From: Selaginella tamariscina
Taxonomy: Eukaryota > Streptophyta > Lycopodiopsida > Selaginellales > Selaginellaceae
Assembly: GCA_003024785.1 (NCBI GenBank)
Contig: PUQB01000120.1
Location: 484,098 to 548,097 of the forward strand
Direction of reading: 5' to 3'
Length of the DNA stretch: 64,000 nucleotides
In this document: piece after piece, positions 1 through 13,180 of the stretch
How positions within the stretch are numbered: the first letter of the stretch is position 1
Layout: every line of letters begins with the position of its first letter
Translations under genes and position numbers: made by a program
Notes under the pieces: model-generated
What the model saw: the letters and a program-made list of their open reading frames with translations, nothing else
The model's database searches: none
What the model was told of the DNA's origin: nothing

Positions 1-615
1 GTTGCCTCATTAGCCTCCTTGATGCATGAAAGACAATTTATATATGATTAAAAAGTTGATTGTATGTGAATTAGACATGTTTAAAAGGAAATGACATTCT
101 TTTAAAGTATTTAAATTGTCACAATTATGTTAAGTGTAATTGAAAATGAAAGAAATAAAGTAAAAAAAAGAAGAAAATGTATTTAATAAAAAAATTATAA
201 AATTATAAAAATAAAAACCTAAGTGAAACGGAAGTTCGAGTAATCTAGAAAAATAAGAATGATTTATGTTGAACGTTCAAATAAAACTTAACATGGAAGT
301 TTTTTTATATAATAACACGTTATGAATGAAACTAGAACTTAAATTAGAATTTAAAATGAAACTCAAGTTAGAATCGAAAATGAAATTCAAAGTTAAATGA
401 CACTAGTGGTGAGATTGGTAAGACATTAGTAATAATAATAGTGTGATGATGGTAATGATGATGGTACTAACGATTTTGAATCATGAGTTAAAATATCCTA
501 ATTAAAAAATTTACCTAATTGAAACTCATAACCTTTTATTATCCCAGTGTTAAGATGGTGCATATGGCTTCAGTGAGGTTCAAGTAATTTGCTTAACTAA
601 TTAATTAATCCATAA

Positions 616-658
<43 letters not shown>

Positions 659-1204
659 TGTATATACATTATTTTACATTATTTTTGGAATCTTCATAAG
701 CTTTTATATTATATACATTCAAGTGTAAACATGTGTATATATTACACATGAACACAAAACAACATACCTAGGTAGATTCTTGATTGGACAAAGGATCTTT
801 AAATAATAAGTTATAAAACATTTTTAAATAAATATGGTTTTTATTATTATGTAAAAGAAATTTTATAACAATAATGAAGAATACATATTATTAATCATTC
901 ATTATATTATACAAGTTTATCTCTTTACTTATTTTTATTAAAAATTAATCATCCTTTTGTGTCAAGAAATTTTTAATAGTATTGTAATATCATTTGCCAA
1001 TTGATTTACCAACATGACTTTTACAGTGAAGACAACACCCTATATACAAAGAACAACCTTTTATATAAAAGTCACATATTTTAATTTAAACTATTTAAAT
1101 TTATATTAAACAACTGTACAAAAGTCTTCAAAGTCATACAGCACATAAAGTAACCCTCCCTTAATCCCTATTGAAACCGAATTAATTTTAAATATTTTGA
1201 TTTG
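1..1204. other. AT-rich intergenic DNA, no gene seen
   Basis: Very AT-rich sequence with frequent stops in all frames. Apart from a pure (AT)n run at about 617-655 I see no coding, RNA or transposon signature. Confidence 0.6.
617..655. repeat. (AT)n microsatellite
   Basis: Uninterrupted alternating A and T for roughly 38 bases. Confidence 0.95.
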
Positions 1205-3268
1205 ATATCATTCTTACATCAAATAAAACTTTAAATATTTATAATTTCACTTATATAAATATTATATGGCCAGTTCGTGCTAATTTATATGCTAATGTTA
1301 TGAATCGATAAAATAAATTTTTAAAAAACCAGTGTTTTATGTTTTAGTTTGATTGAAAAGATAAGAACCAAAATTGAATAAGCATTAGACAATTTTAATA
1401 TTTATGAAGGATTTACACACATTATAAATAATAAAATGAATTGAATTTATGTTTCAAATTTAAATAAGCAAGTAATATCATCCAACATGGCACTTTAATC
1501 AAAAAGTGTTATTAGAAAAATAATTTTGATTTTTAATAACTAAACATTAAAATCTTTGATGAAATAAATAATAATATTTTTCTTTTGATATTAAAAGATT
1601 TGTGTGTAAATATCTTTAACAAATCTAATAATTGCTCTACATTGTTTAAAATTTAATAAAAAAAATATGCAACCTTTTTCTATTTTCTTTGTTAAATATA
1701 ATTGAAGTTAATGTATATTAAGTTTAAATGATTGCATTTAATATTAAATTAAATGTAGTATTTATTAATAATTCTATTGTTAAAGATGAATTTATTAGAA
1801 TCAAACATTAAAAAGTTCATTTAAATTTTTCTTTATAAATATATTATTATCCATAATTATTGATATTAATCATGAACACTCTCTCATAAAACTTATTACA
1901 TGGTTTTTTAATAGGTATGATAGGTTCATATTATAAAATAGATGTATTTATGAATTATTTTATTAATGTTAATGAATTAGGAACTTTCATATTTACAACA
2001 GTGAATAATACACTTTTAATTATTAAAATTTAAATACATAATGTTTATTTCAATGTTGTAACAAATTATTCAAAATTTTTAAATGACCTCGTATTAGAGA
2101 TGATTAAATACACATCTTATGTAATTATTGTGAAATTTTTAGTCAACCTAAGTAATGAAATGCATGAACTTTTTTATTTTGTTTAAGTCTTTATTACTTA
2201 TTTTTTAAGAAATGTTAATTACATTGATTTATTATCAAATTTACATTCTTCTCTTAATGAATAAAGAAGAAAAGGGAAAGCAAGAGCAAGTGATTTTATA
2301 AAAATAAATATTAAAGGGAAGGATAAAGTAAAAAACAAGAGTAAAAAATAAAAATAAAAAAAATAAAGGAACACTTATATCATTTTATAAAATATGTATA
2401 AAAAATTAAAAAAAAATTAATTATTAATCTTAAGTCTTAAAAAAATGTTAAATACATTTTGAAGGTTGTTTATGTGTAATACATAAAATTTAATTCTTTG
2501 TGTAGTAATGTATACTAACGTGTACGAGTGTTTTTAAGAGATGGTACGAGTGTAATATTTAATTTTAATATTATATAACCGAACATAAAATTCATAAGGA
2601 ATTTTGAATGTGTTATTAAGATTTTCTTTTATGTCATAACAATTAAACATTGTAAAGTTTTTTAAAATAATATGAAATAATAAAGCCATATTATGTGAGC
2701 AAGAGGGAGGTAAAGCCATGAAAAGGATGGTTTATTTTTTAATATTTTTCACAATTGTAATTTCATAATCAATTCTAATTTAAATTCTCAATAAAATTTA
2801 TGATTGCATGGCACGGACTATGCTAAGAGATCATGCACATGGCAATCCAAACATTATCACATACATATATACACATGTATGTGTTGTTCCTAAATCTTTA
2901 TCATCAAGCATATGTTAAAAATTTAGTGTGTGTATATATATATGTATCATCTTTATAACACATTTTTGTGTAGATATTTATAAGATCATATGCAATTAGC
3001 ATTGCCCAAATTGTAAAGTTTACAAATTTAATTTGTTATAAGGCTTTAAAGCTCTCAATTAATAAATATACAATAGAATAATATTATTTAAATTAATAAC
3101 ATGTTTAAATTAATATAATTATTTGGTTCTAACTTTAATTTTTAAATTTAATTAACTTATCTAAATTAATAATTTATCTAAATTAATATAATTCTTTGGT
3201 TCCAACAATATTAATTTAAACATGTTTCTGCTATATATTCCAATATATGCTGTTATGACTTTCTCTTA

Positions 3269-3274
3269 CACACA

Positions 3275-3316
<42 letters not shown>

Positions 3317-3326
3317 AACACACACC
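3269..3326. repeat. Compound (CT)n(CA)n microsatellite
   Basis: A run of CT dinucleotides passes directly into CA dinucleotides. The equivalent position in the second duplication copy (about 6745-6783) holds a shorter related tract. Confidence 0.95.
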
Positions 3327-3339
3327 ACTTGAAATATTT

Positions 3340-3698
3340 AATTATATTTACCAATATAATCACATTCCGCAGCTTTAAGACCGACAGCAGTTGTACCAGC
3401 TCCTCCATGATGAACTGCGTGACATGCAAAATGAATACACACACGTTGTACTTACCACAGCTGCACATTGTGGAAATAACCAATCTTGTGAACAATCCCA
3501 AGAGGGTTCTTTACTGTAGAAACCAGATAGTTTGTGTACGTACATGTACACGATACATATACGTGTATATACATTTTAATATACATATAATTATAACGTA
3601 CTGTCCTGTTGTTTCTTCTAGAGCTTTCACTATTATTGAAGTCATCCGTTTTGAATCTTCAACAGGCTTCAAAACCAATGAGTTACACACGCACTTAC

Positions 3699-3700
<2 letters not shown>
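3340..3700 (-). pseudogene. UGT80-type sterol glucosyltransferase remnant, copy A
   Basis: Read on the minus strand, two exon-like pieces resemble the C-terminal donor-binding half of plant UGT80 sterol 3-beta-glucosyltransferases. About 3640-3690 encodes an SIIVKALEET-like segment. About 3350-3490 encodes a decayed version of the part with a CPHDWLFPQC-like segment followed by VHHGGAGTTA-GLKAA. The pieces lie in different frames, the splice sites are damaged and long AT microsatellites interrupt the region, so no protein can be made. It is the counterpart of the better-preserved fragment near 6785-7165. The family call rests on the remembered UGT80 signature. Confidence 0.6.

Positions 3701-3701
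<1 letters not shown>

Positions 3702-3794
<93 letters not shown>
3702..3794. repeat. (AT)n microsatellite
   Basis: Long alternating AT tract broken once near 3740. It gives an artificial tyrosine/isoleucine ORF on the plus strand that should not be read as a protein. Confidence 0.95.
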
Positions 3795-3797
<3 letters not shown>

Positions 3798-3970
3798 ATA
3801 ATAACAATATATAATATATATACTTACAAGATTCCCAAAACCAATATATATATAATTAATCAACAAGCTCCTCTCCCACAACATCAACACGATGCCCAAT
3901 CTGTAAGTATATCAGTTAATTTATTATATAAACACACACAATGCTCTACTTTAATGTAATTATATATGGA

Positions 3971-4789
3971 TACAACCCCAAGTACACATTAAATTACAAA
4001 TCTAATAAGGTTTTTTATTGTAATCTAGTTAGCGTTTGTGATCGTATGGTTCTTAATGTGATAGACAATATCAATTCTTACTGTGGTGGTAGAACAATAA
4101 CTTAGTTTACGTTTTATGTTTGTGATATGAGGCGGATCAATATTTTAAAACATACAACATAAAAATAAACTCACGAGCTATAAATACGTTAAACACATAC
4201 ATACATACAACATAAAATATATTTACGAGCTATAAAATATATATAAATTCACTAGCTATAAAATATAAACAGTGTGTGTAATTCAAAATTTCAAAATCAA
4301 AATCAAAATGGGTCACTTTTTATCAGGGTTAACTTACTATGTTAACTTGATGATTTACTTAAGTACGAGCGGCAATGAAGTTAGTATGGAGTGAAGTTAA
4401 GTATAATAACTTTATAATTGCATATATGAGAGGTCAATTCTATTAATCCAAATAATAATTTATTCCATGCGCAAAACTAATAAAGAAGGCCTATTCTTTA
4501 TTACTTTGTGCTTTCTAACGTGGGGTTAAAAAAATATATTAAGTTAAGAGGTTTATTAAATTAACCTAGAATGCAGAATTGTAGGATTACATTACATACA
4601 AAACGTTGTCTTTTAAGTTTACTTTTTTGTTTTCAAACCATAAAGCTTACTTGCATGTATATATTTATATGCAGTAACATATCCGTTATTCAGAATATTC
4701 TTATTATTTATGTAAATCGCGGGTGTGTGTGCAAGAGATAAAATAAAAAAAATCATAATACATATGCAAGCAAACTGAAAAACTTTTTA
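3971..4789. other. AT-rich spacer between duplication copies
   Basis: No coding signal. The part from about 4530 to 4790 reappears in inverted orientation at about 10150-10500. Confidence 0.5.
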
Positions 4790-4790
4790 T
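4530..4790 (+). repeat. Inverted repeat partner of 10150-10500
   Basis: The sequence containing AGAATGCAGAATTGTAGG, then a run through TTACTTGCATGTATATAT, then GTGTGTGCAAGAGATAAAA is found reverse-complemented and in reverse order at 10150-10500, with moderate divergence. Confidence 0.7.
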
Positions 4791-7400
4791 TTAAAAGAAT
4801 ATTAAAAAATAAGTTTAAATAAAAAATTTTAATTATTTATATTTTCACTTATATAATATTACATAGTGAGCTCGTACTAGTTATTGATGTGGCATGTACA
4901 GTCACGTGTGAAATCTAATTCCTGAAAATCCAGGGTTTTACGTTTAGTTTTAATGAAATGATAAGAATTGAAATAAAAATTGGCATTAGATAATCTTAAT
5001 ATTTCTTAAGGATTTACATTTATTATAAATAATAAAATAGATTAGATTCATATTTCAAATTTAAATAAGCATATAATATCATTCAATAGAAGAAAAAAGT
5101 GCTACTTGGAAGAATAATTTAATTTTTAATAATTAAGAATAAATAGTAATATTTATTTTTTTTGATATTAAAAGATTTTATATGTAAATATCTTTGACAA
5201 ATTTAATAATTGCTCTACATTGTTTAAAATTTGATAACAATATGCAACTTATTTCTATTTTCTTTATTAAATGTAATTGAAAATAATGCATATCAAGTTT
5301 CAATAGTTGTATTTAATATTAATTAAATGTAGTATTTATTCACAATTTTATTATTAAGGATGGATTTGTTAGAATTAAGCATGAAAAAGTTTATTTAAAT
5401 TTTTTTTTACAAATATATTCTTATTCACAATTATTTTATATTGATCATAAACACTTTCCATATAACTTATTCCATATGTTTAATAGGTATGATATGTTCA
5501 TATTGTAAAATAAATTTATTTATGGAGATTATTTTACTAATATTAATTCATTAGGAGCTCCCGTATTTACAACAGTGAATAATATATTTTTAATTATTAT
5601 TATTTAAATACATAATGTTTATTCAAATGTTATAACAAAATTGTTTGAGATTTTTTAAAGACCTCACATTAAAAATGATTAACTGCACATCTTGTATAAT
5701 TATTATGAATTTTTAATAAACCTGAGTGATTGAACACATAATTTTTATTTAAATTTATATTATTTATTTTTTAAGGGTTGAGATAATTACATTTGATTTG
5801 TTATTAAATCTATTTCCTCCTCCGCTTATAAGTAGAAAAAGAAGATAGTAAAGATGAAATATTTTGTAAAGACAAATATTAAAAAGAAAAATAAAATGAG
5901 AAACATGAACACTTACATAAATAACCATTTTTTAGAATATGTATAAGAAATTAAAGAAAAATTAATTATTTATCTTAAGTCTTAAGAGTTTCTTTTTAGA
6001 GTTCTTTTAAGTGTGTATTGTGATACATAAAATTTAATTATAATTCCTTATGTTAGTAATATATATTTATATGTGTACGAGCGTTTTTAAACAATTACAT
6101 AGATGTAATATTTAATTTTAAACATTACATAGTTGGACACAAGAAATTCACAACGAATTTTCAATATGTATTAAGATTTTTTTCTATGTTATAATAATCA
6201 AACATCTTAAATTTTTCTTAAATAATAGTGAAATAACAGAAAATAGAAGTCTTGTTTGTGAGTAAGAAAGAAGTAAGCCATAGAAGGAATGTTTATTTTC
6301 TTTATATTTTTCCACATTTGTAATTTCATAATCTAAATTCTTGGTCAAATTTGCGACTATATAGTTGCAGGGTATACTAAAAGATCGTAGCATGTATGTG
6401 TTGTTCCTGAATCTTTATAATCAAGCTTATGCTAAATCTAGTGTGCGTATATATGTACCATTGGAATAACACATAGATATTATAATATCATACACTATTA
6501 GCATTGCCCAAATTGTAAAGTTCAAAAATTTAATTTGTTATAAGGCCTCAAAGCTCTCAGTTAATGGATATACAATAGAATAATACTATTTAAAATTAAT
6601 ATTTAAATTAATATAATTATTTGGTCTTAACTTTATTTTTTAAATTTAATTAATCTATGTAAATTAATAATAAATTTAATTAATATAATTCTTTGATTCC
6701 AACAGTATTAATTTGTACGCTGTTGTGATTTACAGATCTGATCTCACTCTCTTTCTCTCTCGCTCACACACACACACACACAACCACTTGAAATATTTAG
6801 TTATATTTACCAATATAACCACATACTGCAGCTTTAAGACCGGCAGCAGTTGTAACAGCTCCTCCATGATGAACTGCGTGACATGCAAATGAATATACAC
6901 ACACTCGTTGATACTTACCACAGCTGCACATTGTGGAAATAACCAATCTTGTGAACAATCCCAAGAGGGTAGAAAACCAGATACTTTGTGTATGTACATG
7001 TACACGATACATATACGTGTATATACATTTTAATTTACATATATTCGTATATATACATATATATTATAACGTACTGGCGCCAAGGCCTCCATCCTGTTGA
7101 GACGATGTGTTTCTTCTAGAGTTTTCACTATTATTGAAGTCATCCCTTTTGGATCTTTAACAGGCTTCAAAACCAATGAGTTACACACGCACTTACACAC
7201 AAAATATATATAATATTTAATAATAACAATATATATACTTATAAGACTCCCAAATCTATCTATATATATATATATAATTAACAAGCTCCTCTTCCACAAC
7301 ATCAACACGACGGAGTATATCAGTTAATTATTATATAAACACACACACACACAGCTTTCTATATGCTCATTTAGATATACTTTAATGTAATTATATACAT
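4790..7400. repeat. Segmental direct duplication, copy B
   Basis: Second copy of the segment at 1205-3970, offset by about 3.4-3.6 kb and colinear with it. It lacks the very long AT microsatellite of copy A and keeps a better version of the glucosyltransferase-like exon fragments. Confidence 0.75.
6780..7165 (-). pseudogene. UGT80-type sterol glucosyltransferase remnant, copy B
   Basis: On the minus strand, about 7165-7100 encodes a segment like DPKGMTSIIVKTLEET. About 7005-6915 encodes DCSQDWLFPQCAAVV. After a putative intron with a GTAAGT donor and an AG acceptor, about 6870-6800 encodes VHHGGAVTTAAGLKAA. These match, in order, the conserved C-terminal half of plant UGT80 sterol glucosyltransferases, including the HHGGAGTT nucleotide-sugar-binding signature (here with Gly to Val). 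Only about 100 of some 500-600 residues are present and the exon joins are out of frame, so it is a gene fragment carried by the duplication. Confidence 0.7.
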
Positions 7401-7501
7401 GATGATTATATATATTGCAATATATATCTATGAAAATATGAACCTAACATTTGCTTAGTTATTAATATTTTAATCTTGTATGTACGGGATATTAAACTTA
7501 T

Positions 7502-7993
7502 AAGGGAAAATTACATTTATATTTTTAAAATTTATCATATTACGTATGTACGTACCCTAGAAGTTTTATATTTACATATATATCCTTAAAACTTTAATTT
7601 AAAATTAAAAATTAAAAAAACATTTTTAAAAAAATAATAAAATTTTATAATTAATTTGTATTTTATTATATTTAGGTCTAAAATACAACCTATTAAATAT
7701 ATATATCACAATATAATGTAATTATTTTAAAAATATTTTATTTTTTATTATAACAATTTTTTAACATTTAACACTTAATAAATTTTAATTATTTCATTTG
7801 CAATAAATTATAAATTAAAAATATATTTTTAGTTAATATTATTATTTTAAAATTAAAATATTACAATTGAAGTTTTTCAAGGGTATATAAAAAATTTAAA
7901 ACTTTTAGAGAGATATATATGTAAAATATAAAACTTCAAGAGATATATATGTAAATATGATAAATTTCAGAGGTATAAACGTAATTTTTCCTT
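7502..7993. mobile_element. AT-rich element with long terminal inverted repeats (MITE-like)
   Basis: The left end contains GGGAAAATTACATTTATA, then AAATTTATCATATT, then AGAAGTTTTATATTTACATA. The right end carries the reverse complement of the same blocks in mirrored order over about 100 bases. There is no ORF. The size of about 490 bp and high AT content fit a non-autonomous hairpin-type element. The exact ends and any target duplication are unclear. Confidence 0.55.
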
Positions 7994-10149
7994 AAACTTA
8001 TAATTAGTTCAAGTCGAGTTGCTCAGCTATTTGTGTGTATATGTATTTTGTATTGAACCTACACACACACACATATATGTGTACGTATGTATATATGTAT
8101 GTATGTGTGTATATTAATGCATGTGTATATATTTGCGATCGGCTCTAACCGGGACGGAACCCGATTGGATACACGCTGGTAATAAAGAGTTATTATTGCT
8201 TTAATCTTCTTCCGTTTTATTTTTGAATTTCAGAAGGCTTCAATGGTAAAAAGCCCTTATTTTTAATCATCAGTAATACATACAAATATATAAGTTATAT
8301 ATACACGCGCGTGCATATGCAACATGTTTGTGGTTCCTGTCTGATCACGTCTATGCATGTATGAGAGAGCGTACTTGTATTTGCATATACTCGTACGATT
8401 CCACATAAGCACACATATACATGTGTGTATATTTATGTACAATATACATGTGTATGTACTATGTTTATTGACTTTCCTGTGCAAATCTAGAATATGAGGT
8501 ACTGTTTTTATGAGTTTAAAAAAACATATTCATGTGGTTTTATATGTATATGGCCATGGTATGCCAATGAGTTACATGTACGATCGTCTACTTGTATGAT
8601 ATATATACGTGTACAAAGGTGTATATTATACGTACATCCGGCAACTATTTTGGTGTCTCCTCCCCATGCCTGCTGTCATCACAAACTCGTTCATATTCCT
8701 GAGATATTCATTTTATAAAAATAGTTATAACAGAAAATAAACCTAGTATATATGATCGAATATTACACATTGTGTATATTATGAAGTTTCTTACTGCAAT
8801 ATGTATGTAAGCACGCACATATATATGTATATAATTTTTAAATATATACTAATAGTTTGATAACTTACTACATAATTGTGTCATATTGGAAATTATGCAA
8901 TATATACTTAAACTTCGCATACACACACATGGAACACATGTAGATGTATGTATAGATGTAAAATATGTACAATACATATTTTACATATATACAAGCAATA
9001 ATAGTTTAGTAACTTTATGGGTGGGAGGCATATACACACACAAATGTACGATTATAAAATTATTAACATCACGATATACTGATTATAATATACATGTATA
9101 CTATATTTACCATGTAAAAATTATAGGTGTAATACTAGTAATTTCTATTTTACAGATGGAGTAATAATCTTATGCAAATTATATATATCATATTTAACAT
9201 GCACAATATATATTATGCAATTGGAATCTCTATCTCTGCTGACATGAGTACAATCTTATGATTACATAAATGTATAACACAACAAAGGCAATATATATAA
9301 TGCGTTTACAGTGGAATATATGTCATGGAGAGATTAAAAGATCTTTTGTCAGTGTGTGTGTGCACGTGTGTATTTTAATAATACCGTTTATAAATAATAT
9401 TTATATTTATATTCTTCACATTTAAACACACACACACATTAACATGCACCCACCTACACGCACGCGCGCGCGCGCACACAGACCTGAGGTCCGACTGTGT
9501 GAAGAAGAGGAAGATAGGTGTGTGCAAAATACTCACATGTATCTTCTCCTGCAGATTTCTGCGTGCTCAATTCCCAAAATTCCATTTCGTACCGTCCAAA
9601 TGGACGACATCCGCGCGCTTTGTGCCGCAGCTATGGCCACGTGGTCCGCATTTTTAATTAAAATGCTTTAAGATTAGATTTTAATAATTTCGTCCCTCTG
9701 ATATCATTAAATTAAAATTATATAAAAAACAAAAATGATGCAATTTTTTTTATAAAATGTCATCTCTATTTAATTATTATGAATTTTTTGAACTATAATA
9801 TAGAATCTTTGTTTTGCCACAGTACATTTTTAAGCAAATCTGTTCGTTTAATTCATAAAAATTTATCTTATAAAGACCAGGCTATTTTCTAATAAAATAT
9901 AAATATATTAATACAATGAGCAATATGTTGTAATGTAATTGTATATTTTTATATAGTAATCGTTATCAAATATCTTACTAATATAATTAAGTCTATATTT
10001 ATATTCAAAAGTGCATAAACATATAAAATGAAAAATAAAATTATTATTTTATAACAACTAATTATTAAAATATATCAATTAGCTATGCAGGCGAATGTAT
10101 TTCTCATACACATGCCTGTCTATAGATGTATTATGTATAAACTAATAAA

Positions 10150-10500
10150 TGCCTTTAATGAGTAAAGCTTTGAACGCACATTCTACTTATTTTGTAATAT
10201 TCTTTTAAATGAAAAGTTTTTATATACTCACACAGTTTGCTTGCATATGTACTGTGATTTTTTTTATTTTATCTCTTGCACACACACCTATACCCATTTG
10301 GGATTTACATAAATAATAAGAATATTCTTAATAATGGATATATTTATATTTGATGCATGTTACTGCATACAAATATATACATGCAAGTGAGCTTTACGAT
10401 TTAAAAACAAAAAAGTAAGCTTCAGAGAGAAACGTTTTGTATATAATGTAATCCTATAATTCTGCATTCTAGGTTAATTTAATAAACCTCTTAACTTAAT
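10150..10500 (-). repeat. Inverted copy of 4530-4790
   Basis: Reverse complement of the 4530-4790 segment, with the same order of landmarks when read on the minus strand and about 70-80 percent apparent similarity by eye. Confidence 0.7.
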
Positions 10501-11789
10501 ATAACTATATAATGAACGGCCGATCGTAGACATAAAACGCTAACTAGATTACAATAAAAACCGTTAATTAAATTTAAATATAAAATATATTAATTACTAT
10601 TTTAACACAATTTTGAATATTAAGAATATTAGAATATTTATTAGAATGCTAGGATATTAATTATTTAACTCATATAAATTCAACAGACTTCTGAGGTAAT
10701 GCATATTTAGGTACACTGTAACTATTATTATTATTTAAGTAATGATCTTATATTTTGGAATATAATTAATTTGACTTCTTCAAATGAAAATGTTGTTTTA
10801 ACATTTTTAAACCTTTACGTCTCTCTCGGTGAAAACCATATTCTCTACCAATCTTATCTATGACATTTATTATTTTGGAAAAAAATAATAAATATTTCAA
10901 CATATTCTCTGCTAAATAATATTTATTATATATAAGAAAAAGAATAAATGAATATTTTATACATATAGTATTCCAAACACAGTAGAACCTGTTTAAATTA
11001 GAGACTGGGCAGGTTATTAATTATATAGTATTAATTTAAATAGGTTTTATTGCATAGGAATAAAAATATAATATATATTATACATCGGGCAACCAATCTG
11101 ACTCTGTATATTTTATATGAAAGTTAGATAAGGTTTTTTTTTCCAGAATATATTAAATAAATAAATAATATTTGACATAATTAAATAATATAAAATTTTT
11201 GTATATCATATAAACTAGAGAGAGATCCGTTCCGTAGTGTATATATTTATCCATGTAATAAATATACATAAGTGTGTATTATAGTAATTAAGAATATAAG
11301 CTTTCTAGTGAATAAAAATTTATTTAGAGAATCCTAACTAAGAATAACATATACTTTGAACGTTGATTGGTATATACGTTGTATATGCCATAGCACACAC
11401 TTACATATTAAATTTAAAAACTATAAATAGCAATATAATTTATGTATATACTACAGCCTGCTATTATTATTATATATATATTCTCACTTTCACAATGCTT
11501 TTAGATTAATAATTTCAAAAAATATACTTCCCATGGTATTATGATCAATATTTCATAAAATATCATTGCAATTTTCATAAGGACTCGAAGGGATCTCCGT
11601 ATAGAAGACAATCCTGCAGTTCTAGCAGTTTAATACACTCCCAATCTTCATACGGTGCTCTGATGAAGAAGGAGAGTTTAGTGAAGGAAGATACTGGCTA
11701 CCAAGGAGTTTAATGCACTTAAACTCAGCGCTTTTCAAGCTTGGATTTGTATGGTAAAACTTATATATATATATACACATCGTTCACGA

Positions 11790-11810
11790 CTCTCTCTCTC
11801 TCTCTCTCTC

Positions 11811-11839
<29 letters not shown>
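11790..11839. repeat. Compound (CT)n(CA)n microsatellite
   Basis: (TC)n passes into (CA)n, the same compound motif as at 3269-3326. Confidence 0.95.
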
Positions 11840-11842
<3 letters not shown>

Positions 11843-13156
11843 AGCACATATTCAGGTATTACGAGAGGTATATGCTTTCTTCCTTCTAGATAGTAGACAG
11901 TCAATTCGAGCGTTTTATAACACCTACCAAGAATCCCCTAGGATCCATACGTCGTATTCTCCTTTATTTCCTATGTACCTGCATCTCATCTAAAGATCAA
12001 AGTCTGTATTTATATTTGAATAAAACCCTCTAGGAAATGAATAAATCTCATTACATCCTATACTTCGTATATTCTGTAATAATACAAGGTCAACTAAGTA
12101 GTAAACAACGGCTCTCTTCTTGCAGCAACCTTTATCGACTGTCAAAGGTAACATTGGTGTGTGCGTGTGCGTGCGAGAGAGAGTAATGGTCATTCGCAAT
12201 TGGTTCATCTGGAAAACGATGTCCAATCAGAACATGACACATCCGATTTTGCTAACGTGGCAGAATCTTTCACCATTAATTTCCCCATGTGGTTTACATA
12301 TACATATGTACATTATGTATATGTGGAATAACATTCGAAATGTTTTTACTATGATAGGACTTAGAGAATATTCAAGATACACACACATATATAGTGATGT
12401 ATGCATGATCAATACAGACTGGCTGTAATGGTCCCTCTGCAAATCTAATTAACTATATAAAAATATATAAAGATATTCTTAAATATTCTTGTTGTAAGAA
12501 TAAACTTAATTTACTTTTCAAGAAAGTTAGACTTCTAAAACTTGTACAAGTTCAAAGGTGAATGAATTATGTATGTATGTATCCTTATGTACATGTATAT
12601 ATATAAAAGTGCATATGGATAAAGTTGAATATCCATCTCAGTTGTTAGTTAGTTCTTTGTAACCAGTTTGGTGAGTAACTTTATCTAATTAGATAATAAA
12701 TATAATGTTTAAACAGATATATTTATGCCCTTTTTTTTTTTTAATCAAAATTGACCGTTCGTATTAAAATTACTAAAATCAACACATATTTCCATGAGTT
12801 TTAAATAATTATCAGAAGTAAGACAACTCTTAAAATTTACCATAAATAAATCTATTTTTATAAAATGGAGGCAAAACCCTAAATATAGATTTTTTAAGTG
12901 TGTAAGGTGATATATATATATATATATATATATCAATATATCTATGCAAGTAAATGTACTTTTCATATATATGCGTGTAGATGTACTATGTATAAATTAA
13001 TAATGTTCAAGTATTAATGTTTTCATAAAAGTTTTTAATACATAAGTTTGTATTCATGTAGTTATGTTTAGAAATTGTTTTTAAATGTTTTTATCACAAA
13101 TAAATTTGAAGTTTTATTTATAAAGAGTAATCAAATAGAATTAATCTCATTTTCCA

Positions 13157-13180
13157 TAGGGTTTAGGGTTTAGGGTTAAG
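13157..13180 (+). repeat. Interstitial telomere-like repeat
   Basis: About three copies of the plant telomere unit TTTAGGG in tandem, ending TTAAGG. It is too short to be a telomere and is probably an interstitial remnant or chance. Confidence 0.6.

Larger units (their letters stand above)
1205..3970. repeat. Segmental direct duplication, copy A
   Basis: This stretch is colinear with 4790-7400. Shared landmarks occur in the same order: an ATTTCACTTATATAA block, a TTAAATGTAGTATTTATT block, the (CT)n/(CA)n tract and the sterol-glucosyltransferase-like fragments at the right end. The copies differ by many substitutions and small indels, so the duplication is old. The boundaries are estimated by eye to within about 50 bases. 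Confidence 0.75.

Noticed and set aside
3329..3959. Plus-strand ORFs of 116 and 161 residues
   Set aside because: They run through (AT)n repeats giving tyrosine/isoleucine strings and lie antisense to glucosyltransferase fragments.
13157..13180. Telomere or chromosome end
   Set aside because: Only about three TTTAGGG units, embedded in ordinary sequence on both sides.
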